The translations under genes were made by a program, and so were the position numbers. Positions 9,677-16,702 of a stretch of DNA of 64,000 nt are shown here, piece by piece. The stretch's first letter is position 1; each line of letters opens with the position of its first letter. The notes beneath the pieces are model-generated. The model was not told the origin of the DNA. It worked only from the letters and a program-made list of their open reading frames with translations, and made no database searches. Origin of the DNA: Hyphomicrobiales bacterium (GTDB lineage Bacteria; Pseudomonadota; Alphaproteobacteria; Rhizobiales; Rhizobiaceae); assembly GCA_900468625.1 (NCBI GenBank), contig UBUL01000024.1, forward strand, positions 140,072-204,071, in the 5' to 3' direction.

Positions 9677-10022
9677 TTGCGCGTCTCGTCATCCGTCGGC
9701 CAGAAGCACGCATCACATCGTCGGCACCCGATGTATGCCCGACGACTTCGATCGAGACTATGCGCTCTGTGCACAGGCTTGGCAAGGAAGCATTTTGGCC
9801 ACCATCGCGACAGGCAATTCCGGGAAGTGCACGGTTCTCCGTCGGGAATTGCGCGAAATTAAAGGATAGAGCTTTTTTGCGATTCGAAGAAAGCAGAAAG
9901 GCTCTATTTTATCTCCAATTCGCAAATCCTGCGGCAAATCGTGCCAAGCGTACAATTTTAAGTTAGCCCATCACCAAGCCTTCATTCCTATCTGCGACAA
10001 GCAGGAAAATGGAGGCACGACG
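9677..10022. other. 346-bp intergenic stretch between divergent genes
   Basis: No convincing coding frame is seen. It holds the hairpin at 9867-9911 and, near its right end, the ribosome-binding site GGAGG for the exported protein at 10023. The right half is AT-rich and is the likely promoter region of that gene. Confidence 0.5.
9867..9911 (+). terminator. Hairpin with U-tract
   Basis: Inverted arms TAGAGC (9867-9872) and GCTCTA (9901-9906), extended inwards by T-rich/A-rich pairing (TTTTTGC with GCAGAAA), followed by TTTTA on the plus strand. It looks like an intrinsic terminator, though no plus-strand gene lies just upstream; it could instead be the remnant of one or an mRNA structure. Confidence 0.45.
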
Positions 10023-10415
10023 ATGACTAGATTTCTTATCCTTGCCGCTCTTGGCGCGGCATTTGCCGCTGCGGCACTGCCGGCTCTCGCGCAGAATTTT
10101 CCGAATCTTCCGCTGCGCAATCCCCGTCAACCGTCGGAAGGATATATTTCCGTGCAATCCGGAATATCGCTCTCTTTTCCGGTAACGGATAGCGATAGCG
10201 AAGCGCAGCAGGAAAAGGCCTTGAAATCCTTTTATAAGATCGCCGTAAGCGGTTGCGCCACCCTGCTCGACACCATCGCCGACACGTGTGAGATCAGTGC
10301 CATGTCGAGCAATACCGCGGTCAACAATTTCGATAGCCGCGGCTCGAGACTTTCCGTCAACGGACAGGTGACGATGTCGGTGAAGCTCAAGCCATCCACG
10401 GCGGCGGCGAAGTAG
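10023..10415 (+). CDS. Secreted hypothetical protein
   Basis: 130 residues with a Sec signal peptide (MTRFLILAALGAAFAAAALPALAQ, cut after ALAQ). The mature part is small and soluble-looking, with two cysteines (SGCATLL and DTCEIS) that could form a disulfide in the periplasm. GGAGG lies 8 nt before ATG. No family is recognised. Confidence 0.7.
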   Translation: MTRFLILAALGAAFAAAALPALAQNFPNLPLRNPRQPSEGYISVQSGISLSFPVTDSDSEAQQEKALKSFYKIAVSGCATLLDTIADTCEISAMSSNTAVNNFDSRGSRLSVNGQVTMSVKLKPSTAAAK

Positions 10416-10507
10416 CCTTCGTCCATTGCTGTCAGCAATTCCGGGCGAAGCCAACGGATCGGTAAGAAATGGCGGCGATAATCCCCTCGTAACCGAGGGA
10501 TGATACC

Positions 10508-11218
10508 ATGGCGAAAGCGAAACGACGCACGCGGCGCAAGCCGCAATCAAAGGCGGGCAATTCGATGTGGCTATGGGGTGTCGTCGGTGTGGCGACGCTG
10601 GCTGGCATCTATGCCTATCAACATCGCAAGGACATGCCGTCGGTGCTCGCTCATGCCGGCACGGTCGCCGGCATGCCGCTCATGGCCCAGAGCACGTCGC
10701 AGGCCGCACCCGTGCCGATGACCAAGCCGAGGGTTAAGACGGCGGCTTCCGCCATTCCCGAACCCCGCACGACGGCTGCCTTGCCTGTGCCACCCGCGGC
10801 CATTCCGGTCGCGATGCCCGTCAGCAGGATACCGGTCGATCACCCCTCCCCCGGCCTGCGGGCACAGACGGGCGGCCGGTTCGTGCTTTGCGGCCCCGGT
10901 TCAGGCACCAATTGCGTCGTCGACGGCAATACCTTCTGGCAGGACGGCATCCGGATCCAACTGGCCGATATCGATGTGCCGGATGCCGGCACAGCGCGCT
11001 GCCCAAACGAGAGGCAGAAGGCAGTCGCCGCGAAATTGCGTCTGCAGGCCATACTCAACGACGGAACCTTCGTACTTTCCGCCAGCAATCGCCGCGACGA
11101 CCAGAATGGCGGCAAGCTGCGCATCGCCATGCGCGCGGGACGCTCGCTCGGCGACCAGATGGTTTCTGAGGGCCTCGCGCGCCGCTGGACGGGCCAGACA
11201 TCATCCTGGTGTAGCTGA
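10508..11218 (+). CDS. Membrane-anchored SNase-like (thermonuclease) protein, probably inactive
   Basis: 236 residues: a basic N-terminus, one membrane segment (MWLWGVVGVATLAGIYAY), a Pro/Ala-rich linker and a C-terminal SNase-like beta-barrel (about 120-236; VVDGNTFWQDGIRIQLADIDVPD). The family cuts nucleic acid with two Arg and a Glu; the usual DRYGR-type segment is replaced here by NGGKLRIAMRAGRS, so catalysis is doubtful. It lies 35 bp from the 3' end of the tRNA gene. Confidence 0.65.
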   Translation: MAKAKRRTRRKPQSKAGNSMWLWGVVGVATLAGIYAYQHRKDMPSVLAHAGTVAGMPLMAQSTSQAAPVPMTKPRVKTAASAIPEPRTTAALPVPPAAIPVAMPVSRIPVDHPSPGLRAQTGGRFVLCGPGSGTNCVVDGNTFWQDGIRIQLADIDVPDAGTARCPNERQKAVAAKLRLQAILNDGTFVLSASNRRDDQNGGKLRIAMRAGRSLGDQMVSEGLARRWTGQTSSWCS

Positions 11219-11253
11219 TCTTTGGAAATTTGATGGGAGTTCAAGGAGATAAA

Positions 11254-11330
<77 letters not shown>

Positions 11331-11437
11331 ACCTGCTCTATGAGCCAGATTTCCCTAGACTTTTGGGCATTGGGACGCAAGAGGAAAAATCGTCTTGTGA
11401 GAATAAAAATCGAACAAACTGACATGGATTCCGATGA

Positions 11438-11467
11438 GTGGGACTTTCTGTCCCACCAAAGTCCCAC
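11438..11467. repeat. Inverted repeat upstream of tRNA-Pro
   Basis: GTGGGACTTT (11438-11447) and AAAGTCCCAC (11458-11467) form a perfect 10-bp inverted repeat; a third half-site, GTCCCAC, sits between them (11450-11456). It lies 108 bp from the 5' end of the tRNA at the host/prophage junction. It could be an integrase or regulator arm site; function unknown. Confidence 0.6.
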
Positions 11468-11504
11468 CAGATGTTCTAAACTTGTTCCGCCGAAGGAGAC
11501 CACC

Positions 11505-11537
11505 AATGCAGATGATTGAGGAGGCCATAAGCTCATG
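11505..11537 (+). CDS. Ten-codon leader ORF (possible)
   Basis: An ATG at 11505 preceded by AAGGAG opens a frame of ten residues (MQMIEEAISS) whose TGA overlaps the ATG of the nucleotidyltransferase gene (ATGA). The GAGGAGG inside it serves as ribosome-binding site for that gene. It may be a translational coupling leader or the relic of a longer gene. Translation is unproven. Confidence 0.35.
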
Positions 11538-12566
11538 ACAACAGGACGGACGATCGTCCGCATGCGATTCGGCTCCCACTTATATGGTACAGCGACTCCC
11601 GCATCGGACACGGACTTTAAGAGCATCTTTGTGCCGACAGCTCAATCGATCTTGACGCAATCCGCACCAAGAACTCTGAGCAATCAACGCCCGAAAAGCC
11701 ACGGCGAAAAGAATTATGCCGGCGAAGTCGATGAAGAGAAGATCAGTGTCCAACAATTTCTAAAATTGGCAGCCGAGGGCCAGACGATGGCGCTTGATAT
11801 GCTTTTCGCCCCGCCTTACGCGATCATTGGCGAAACGTCATGGGAATGGCGAGAGATCATCGCCAATCGGCATAAACTGTTGACACGAAAGTCCGCCGCC
11901 TTCATCGGCTATGCACGTACTCAGGCGAACAAATATGGCATACGTGGATCACGAGTTGCGGCGGCTCGCGCGTCTCTAGCAATGCTGGAAAAGGCCGTAG
12001 ACGATCATGGTTCGACGTCAAAATTGGAGGTCGTTGCTGATCAGATTGATGCGCTTATGATGGCCCATCAGCATATGTCTATATTTGAAGACACCACTCC
12101 GCATGGGCAGAAAATTTTGCTCTGGGAAGTTTGTGATCGAAAAATGCCGCTTTCGGCGTCAACCAAAAACGCCCGCGATATAATGCAGCGCGTTGTTGAT
12201 GAGTATGGACGGCGCGCACTGATGGCAGAGACACAGCAAGGAATCGACTGGAAAGCGTTGTCTCACGCCGTACGCGTTGGACAGGAGGCTGTTGAGCTAC
12301 TGACTTCTGGCCATATCACGTTCCCGCTGCCAAATACGGCGCATGTCGTGGATATCAAGCTCGGTCGTATGCTCTATCAGGATGTCGCGCAGGAAATCGA
12401 GGATCTGCTTGAACGCGTTGAGAAGGCTGCCGCCACCTCGGCATTACCCGATGGTCCAGACGAAGAATGGATCTGCAGTTTCATCACCCACGTCCACCAG
12501 CATGAAGTCAGACGCGAGCCCTATGGATCATATAAGCCCATTGAGTGGGAAGGGTTTAACCCATGA
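11535..12566 (+). CDS. RlaP/YcgL-type nucleotidyltransferase
   Basis: 343 residues. The N-terminus has the DNA polymerase-beta-type nucleotidyltransferase signature: GSHLYGT, then SDTDFKSIFVP, giving the GS and DxD metal-binding residues within the first 35 residues. The remaining helical region matches the general layout of the RlaP group, whose members sit near RNA-repair ligases or in phages. The substrate is unknown. It is translationally coupled (ATGA) to the HD hydrolase downstream. The two form a plus-strand pair at the prophage edge, opposite to the late genes. Confidence 0.75.
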   Translation: MTTGRTIVRMRFGSHLYGTATPASDTDFKSIFVPTAQSILTQSAPRTLSNQRPKSHGEKNYAGEVDEEKISVQQFLKLAAEGQTMALDMLFAPPYAIIGETSWEWREIIANRHKLLTRKSAAFIGYARTQANKYGIRGSRVAAARASLAMLEKAVDDHGSTSKLEVVADQIDALMMAHQHMSIFEDTTPHGQKILLWEVCDRKMPLSASTKNARDIMQRVVDEYGRRALMAETQQGIDWKALSHAVRVGQEAVELLTSGHITFPLPNTAHVVDIKLGRMLYQDVAQEIEDLLERVEKAAATSALPDGPDEEWICSFITHVHQHEVRREPYGSYKPIEWEGFNP

Positions 12567-13066
12567 ACCAAAATAGCATTGAAAAATATGCGCTCCGGTT
12601 TGCCACCCAAGCGCACAACGGTCAAACGCGAAAATATTCTGGCGAGCCCTACATCGTTCACCCGATGGCGGTAGCCGAGATCGTCCGTAATGTGCCTCAC
12701 TCTTCCGAAATGATCGCCGCCGCACTCCTGCATGATACTGTGGAAGATACCTCAGTCACGCTTTTTGATATCAAGGAGAATTTCGGGGCGAAGGTGGTGA
12801 CGCTTGTTGCATGGCTCACCGACATTTCTACACCGTTTCATGGCAATCGTTCGGCGAGGAAGGAACTGGACCGTCACCATCTGGCTTTAGCGCCGGCTGA
12901 GGTGAAAACCATCAAACTGGCTGACCTGATTGATAATTCGGAATCAATCAGGAAGCACGATCCGGATTTCTGGCGTGTCTATCGTGCAGAAAAAATAAGA
13001 TTGCTCGAAGTTTTAAAAGAAGGTGACGAAAGCTTATGGAAACGCGCTGCGGCACTCGTGGATTAA
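12563..13066 (+). CDS. HD hydrolase, small alarmone hydrolase (MESH1/SpoT-HD)-like
   Basis: 167 residues, a lone HD domain. It shows the RelA/SpoT hydrolase pattern in order: AHNGQTRKYSGEPYIVHPMAVA, LLHDTVEDT (metal-binding HD and the ED catalytic pair), then IKLADLIDNSESI. Known relatives remove the 3'-pyrophosphate of (p)ppGpp. No synthetase or TGS domain is present. Start overlaps the upstream stop (ATGA). Possible roles: lowering host alarmone levels, or neutralising a nucleotide made by the partner nucleotidyltransferase; both are inference. Confidence 0.8.
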   Translation: MNQNSIEKYALRFATQAHNGQTRKYSGEPYIVHPMAVAEIVRNVPHSSEMIAAALLHDTVEDTSVTLFDIKENFGAKVVTLVAWLTDISTPFHGNRSARKELDRHHLALAPAEVKTIKLADLIDNSESIRKHDPDFWRVYRAEKIRLLEVLKEGDESLWKRAAALVD

Positions 13067-13126
13067 TTGACGCAGCTCTTCAGGAAGGCAAGGAGACGGG
13101 AGAATGAGGGGGGATTTTTACAAAGC

Positions 13127-13297
13127 CTAAAGGCGGGGCGAGTTGATCGCGGGCTTCTGGTTGGCGATTATCCCTTTGGGAGCCGAACTCTGATCGGATG
13201 GGGATAAATCGCAGACGGTTATCTCGTATCGAGAGCCGTTCGGGGTGCGGGCGAGGCCGCTACCGTGGCAGGCGGGACAAGAGCGGTTGCCCTTCAT
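13127..13297 (-). CDS. 56-residue CxxC protein
   Basis: Starts MKGNRSCPACHGSGLARTPN, a DnaJ-like single zinc knuckle (CPAC) plus one more Cys (TVCDLSP). ATG overlaps the TGA of the next small gene upstream (ATGA), and GGTGGG lies before it. It is the last minus-strand gene of the late unit. Function unknown. Confidence 0.65.
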   Translation of the reverse strand: MKGNRSCPACHGSGLARTPNGSRYEITVCDLSPSDQSSAPKGIIANQKPAINSPRL

Positions 13298-13467
13298 TTT
13301 TCCCACCGGAGTGAGCCGGCAAGCTCACGAATAGCCTCCACGATCCATTGAGCTGGCACTTTGCCGTAGGATAGATTGCCGATCCGGAACTCGTAGACGG
13401 GTTTCTCGCCATCAAGGCGGACGATGACCCGGATTTCAGGTGGATCGTCGTCTAGCGTCTTTTCCAT
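13294..13467 (-). CDS. 57-residue hypothetical phage protein
   Basis: Starts METLD-like acidic (MEKTLDDDPPEIRVIVRLDG) and is well packed with beta-type residues. Its ATG lies inside the last codons of the metallophosphoesterase gene (16-nt overlap), with GGAG upstream, and its TGA overlaps the start of the CxxC gene. Coupling on both sides supports it. No family recognised. Confidence 0.6.
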   Translation of the reverse strand: MEKTLDDDPPEIRVIVRLDGEKPVYEFRIGNLSYGKVPAQWIVEAIRELAGSLRWEK

Positions 13468-14477
13468 TTCAGGAACTCCGCCCCTTCCTCAGGATCAGCA
13501 AAACACTGAACACGACCAGTAGCAGGATCAATGACCGAAAAGATGGACGCTCCGTTCTGGTATTCCGCGAAGCCGTTGACCGTCGCATAGTGATCAAACC
13601 ACTTATAGCCGCGTGTCTGGGCTAGCCACGTCGTCTTGTTTCGCTCTGGGATTTCGTAATGATCAAGCTTGAAGGAATGGATGTGGCCGGTCACGAATAG
13701 ATCGGCTTCCTGCCCGAACTTGGCGTCTCTGAGAGTGCCGTGGGAGGGATTGTAGAGGGAATTGCCCTTTCGGCCGTGGGCGGCGTCGATGCGTGTCTCA
13801 GAGCCATTCTTATGGATGAGACGGAACTGTGCGCGCCAATCGAGAACGGGAACGTAGGTTGCCCCTAGGCGCTTATAGAACTCATCCCCACCATTCCATG
13901 CGTCGTGATTGCCCAAGATCCACACCAACCACTTAATGCCGGCAGAGAACATGAACCACTCAGCCATGCGTTTGGCGGTTTTGTTTGAAACTTCGGACTC
14001 GGACCAGAGTTTGGCCAGCCGGCCAGTCCATGGCCAGTTGTCTGTCGTATCGCCTATATTGCCGGCATAGACACCGTCCTGCTGGCAGATAGCTATGTGC
14101 CGCTCAAGGAGCGGCCAATTGCATCCGCCATTGTCGAGATGCGGATCGCCAAACCAATTGATGGCATAGGGCTTATCTTCATTGACCTTAATCGGAAACC
14201 AGTTTCGAGCCTCAGCCGCTTTTGCCTTTCGTTCGAAGGCTTTCCGCTGACGTGCGAGAACTTCCTCGATCGGTTCCTCATCATCGCCATCTTCCACAAA
14301 TGACGGCATCTCTACCATCTTCGGAGCATTATCGCCAAGGCGAGCCCGGGCATTCCTGATCCGATCCTGCATAGTTTGGCGCGCTATGCCGAATTCAGCT
14401 GCGGCAGCGGTAATAGAGCCACAACGCTCAACGGCGGCAAGCGTTTCGCGGTAGTCTTCATCGGAGGGTTTCTTCAT
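13452..14477 (-). CDS. Metallophosphoesterase with N-terminal helix-turn-helix
   Basis: 341 residues. The first 45 residues look like an HTH (ERCGSITAAAAEFGIARQTMQDRI). The rest is a calcineurin-like phosphoesterase: FGDPHLDNGG, GNIGDTTDN, LGNHDAW, AAHGRKGN and VTGHIHSF give the usual Asp/His/Asn metal ligands. Phage versions are common but their substrate is unknown; the HTH suggests action on DNA or nucleotides. CGGAG precedes the ATG. Confidence 0.85.
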   Translation of the reverse strand: MKKPSDEDYRETLAAVERCGSITAAAAEFGIARQTMQDRIRNARARLGDNAPKMVEMPSFVEDGDDEEPIEEVLARQRKAFERKAKAAEARNWFPIKVNEDKPYAINWFGDPHLDNGGCNWPLLERHIAICQQDGVYAGNIGDTTDNWPWTGRLAKLWSESEVSNKTAKRMAEWFMFSAGIKWLVWILGNHDAWNGGDEFYKRLGATYVPVLDWRAQFRLIHKNGSETRIDAAHGRKGNSLYNPSHGTLRDAKFGQEADLFVTGHIHSFKLDHYEIPERNKTTWLAQTRGYKWFDHYATVNGFAEYQNGASIFSVIDPATGRVQCFADPEEGAEFLKWKRR

Positions 14478-14482
14478 GGCCG

Positions 14483-14815
14483 TTACTCCGAAGAACCGCG
14501 GGCGCGGAGCACCGTCATCAAGCTCTGTGTCAGACTATCAATCCGGCTATCGATGCGGCCGGCGAGACCCTCGATCGCGCGCAAGAGTTGACTATTTCCT
14601 TCTGAGTGATCAGACTTGCTCACATATTTTTCAGGTATTTCGGCTTTGAGGTCTGCGATGTCCTTGGCATTCTTGTCAGCTTTTTCATAGGCTTCTCTTT
14701 TCACCCCATTGATGTCGTAGTGAATTTTCCAGAGGAATCCGGAGACGATAGCCCCCACAATGGAGCATATGCCGATCACCCACGACAAAGTCTCCCATGT
14801 CACGTTTCCGTTCAT
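14483..14815 (-). CDS. Membrane-anchored coiled-coil protein of the lysis cassette
   Basis: 110 residues: one N-terminal membrane segment (WVIGICSIVGAIVSGFLW) followed by a charged helical tail (KADKNAKDIADLKAE, then IDSRIDSL). This N-in/C-out layout is like an inner-membrane spanin or an accessory holin, but no family is certain. AAAGGG precedes the start. It follows the 29-residue membrane peptide in the lysis block. Confidence 0.65.
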   Translation of the reverse strand: MNGNVTWETLSWVIGICSIVGAIVSGFLWKIHYDINGVKREAYEKADKNAKDIADLKAEIPEKYVSKSDHSEGNSQLLRAIEGLAGRIDSRIDSLTQSLMTVLRARGSSE

Positions 14816-14855
14816 GCGCGCGCCGCCCTTTAATTTTATGCATTGAAATCGCCCC

Positions 14856-14945
14856 TCAGGGCACCGAATGCCACGCTAGAAGGAGAAACCCCGCCAGCGT
14901 GGCTATGAAGATGATGGCCCCGAGGAGCTGGAGGCGTTCGATCAC
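14856..14945 (-). CDS. 29-residue membrane peptide in the lysis cassette
   Basis: A GTG start at 14945 overlaps the TGA of the holin-like gene (GTGA). The peptide is almost entirely one membrane helix (LLGAIIFIATLAGFLLLAW) with charged ends (MIER... and ...HSVP). Position and size suggest a lysis accessory such as a pinholin-type or antiholin peptide. Translation is inferred from coupling and composition. Confidence 0.5.
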   Translation of the reverse strand: MIERLQLLGAIIFIATLAGFLLLAWHSVP

Positions 14946-15307
14946 TGGCCGATGGGCTTCTTGGCCTTGAACCGGCCGTACAAGGCGTAGAAGCTCGCAG
15001 CGATCGGGATTGCGGCCATGATGGCATCCGTTACTTGGCCCTGAAGGGCTGACGGAAAATCCACATGGAAATAGTTGAGGCCGACGCCAACGATAGCAAC
15101 CGTCGAGCCCCAGAAGACGCGAGACTGATAGAAGGGCTCGTTGTTGGTCGAATTCAGGACCGTTGCAGCCATGGATTCGGCGATCGGCGCAAGGGCTCCG
15201 ATGAGAGCCGGGATTGACGATTCCTTTGCTTCAACATTGGGATCGGCAACCGTGGCGGCCACTGCAGCCGCCATCTGGGATTTGATCTGAGTTTGGATAT
15301 CGGCCAT
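14942..15307 (-). CDS. Holin-like protein
   Basis: 121 residues from ATG at 15307 (GGAAG upstream). A helical N-terminal half (MADIQTQIKSQMAAAVAATV) is followed by two hydrophobic segments near the C-terminus (FWGSTVAIVGVGLNYF and AIMAAIPIAASFYALYG) and a basic end (RFKAKKPIGQ). Two membrane helices and the position near the endolysin suit a holin. The frame extends further upstream, but that part overlaps the preceding gene. Confidence 0.65.
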   Translation of the reverse strand: MADIQTQIKSQMAAAVAATVADPNVEAKESSIPALIGALAPIAESMAATVLNSTNNEPFYQSRVFWGSTVAIVGVGLNYFHVDFPSALQGQVTDAIMAAIPIAASFYALYGRFKAKKPIGQ

Positions 15308-15332
15308 TTTCAGGGCTTCCTTCGATGGAGCT

Positions 15333-15647
15333 TCAACTGGCAGAGACGGCGGGAGCCGGATCGGGATGATTGGCAAGATAGCCCGCAAGGGCGTCGTCAT
15401 GGGCCTGATCGATCTGCGCATCCATTTCCTTGAGGGATGCGAGCTGGTCAGGCGTGACGGCCGAATTCTGCTTCAGAAGGCCGATGATGCGCGTCACGAT
15501 CGGAAGCAGGTTCTGATAGGCATCCACAAGCTGCGGAATGAGCGACTGAAGCCACGCGATAACGCTACCGACCGTTTTGGAATCATCAATCTGTGGGATG
15601 ACGGCCAGCAACATATTGAGAAGGGTGGCGATGAGCTGAATGTTCAT
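15333..15647 (-). CDS. Hypothetical phage protein of the lysis region
   Basis: 104 residues from ATG at 15647 (GGAG 7 nt upstream). Mostly helical and hydrophobic at the start (MNIQLIATLLNMLLAVIPQI), with an acidic/polar end (DAQIDQAHDDALAGYL). It sits between the lipoprotein and the holin-like gene. It may be a second membrane-associated lysis factor; family not recognised. Confidence 0.6.
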   Translation of the reverse strand: MNIQLIATLLNMLLAVIPQIDDSKTVGSVIAWLQSLIPQLVDAYQNLLPIVTRIIGLLKQNSAVTPDQLASLKEMDAQIDQAHDDALAGYLANHPDPAPAVSAS

Positions 15648-15659
15648 CGGATGCTCCAA

Positions 15660-16046
15660 TTATTTCGAGGGGATGGAATTCTGGGCGAGGATTGTTTGAA
15701 GCGCGCTGACGGAAGCGGTGATTGCGCTGACGAGAGTAGCCGGTCCCATCGTCGCATTCGGATTGTCAGTGACGAATTTCTCCGCAGCGTCGCGAGCTAT
15801 GCGCGCAGCTTTCACGGCCGGCACGATCTTGTTCTTGATCACAGCGTCATCGCAGCCCTTGGGAGACGGGTTCGGGGTGCAGTATCGAATATAGGCCGTG
15901 GCAGCTGTCTCTACGGCGTCTACGCCGTTTGCGGCGACCATGATGGCATTCACGGGAACTTCAGTGCTGGAGAGCTTCTGCAGGGCCGCACAAGAGCCGA
16001 GCGAGATCGTCATGGCGGCTACTGCCACCAGGCTAAGCATGCGCAT
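15660..16046 (-). CDS. Phage lipoprotein (possible outer-membrane spanin)
   Basis: 128 residues with a lipoprotein signal peptide (MRMLSLVAVAAMTISLGSCAAL, lipobox LGSC). The mature part is mostly Ala/Val-rich helix with a CTPNPSPKGC loop. Outer-membrane lipoproteins placed beside endolysin and holin often act as o-spanins, but this one is longer than usual, so the role is inference. It follows the endolysin gene by 27 bp. Confidence 0.6.
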   Translation of the reverse strand: MRMLSLVAVAAMTISLGSCAALQKLSSTEVPVNAIMVAANGVDAVETAATAYIRYCTPNPSPKGCDDAVIKNKIVPAVKAARIARDAAEKFVTDNPNATMGPATLVSAITASVSALQTILAQNSIPSK

Positions 16047-16073
16047 TGGATTGTCCTTTGATGTTGAGGGGGC

Positions 16074-16592
16074 TTACTGCGCCCAAGCCTTACCGGTGGC
16101 TCTGACTTGAGCGACACGGCTGCCCCACCCTTTTCCGAAGTGAGGCCATGTCTTGAGCGATTGGAGGAATTTCAGGCGTTGGTCGCAGATGTTGTCGATC
16201 AGCGCGTCTTTGTTCGGATAGGCATTGAGCGCCGCCAGGGTTTGGGGACCGATGATGCCATCATCAGCAACGCCAAGGGCGCGCTGTAGCCATTTTGCCG
16301 ACTGGCTGAGGCCAGAGTTTACGTTCCCATCGAATTGGACGTAGGAGACGCCAGACGGCATCTGGTCGCATTTTCCGGCGAGCCAGTAGCTATTTCGGTA
16401 GATATCCGAAACCTCAGCATCCGTGATGAGTTTAACCGATCGTACGCCAAGCTTCTTTGACCAACGGTATTTGTCATATTCGGACTGAATAATTCCCCAG
16501 TTCGTCGCGCCACCAGGGTCCTGCGGATCGTTGGAATAGCCGCCTTCACTGACGAGCACCTTCGCCAGCGCCTGAGGAAACAGGTCTGTCAT
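16074..16592 (-). CDS. Endolysin, GH108 N-acetylmuramidase with PG_binding_3
   Basis: 172 residues. The N-terminus carries the GH108 signature EGGYSNDPQDPGGATNWG with the catalytic Glu in EGGY; the middle GVADDGIIGPQTLAALN is the PG_binding_3 helix region. The enzyme cleaves the glycan strand of peptidoglycan at lysis. No Sec signal is present, so it needs a holin. ATG at 16592 has GGAG 8 nt upstream, and that GGAG lies at the end of a T-tract following a hairpin. Confidence 0.9.
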   Translation of the reverse strand: MTDLFPQALAKVLVSEGGYSNDPQDPGGATNWGIIQSEYDKYRWSKKLGVRSVKLITDAEVSDIYRNSYWLAGKCDQMPSGVSYVQFDGNVNSGLSQSAKWLQRALGVADDGIIGPQTLAALNAYPNKDALIDNICDQRLKFLQSLKTWPHFGKGWGSRVAQVRATGKAWAQ

Positions 16593-16601
16593 GGATATAA
16601 C

Positions 16602-16634
16602 TCCAAAAGAAAAGGCGCCCTCCAAAGGACGCCT
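16602..16634 (-). terminator. Hairpin plus T-tract fused to the endolysin ribosome-binding site
   Basis: On the minus strand AGGCGTCCT (16626-16634) pairs with AGGGCGCCT (16613-16621) with one mismatch, then comes CTTTTCTTTTGGAG. The U-tract runs directly into the GGAG of the endolysin. The 13-nt block TCCAAAAGAAAAG (plus strand) is also found at the second tail-fibre gene. It could be a leaky terminator or a processing hairpin. Confidence 0.6.
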
Positions 16635-16702
16635 GCGTAAATGAGCATCTTGACAGGTGCTCGTGGTCGGATACGGCTAGCCAGCGAATTTTAGGAGCCG
16701 GA

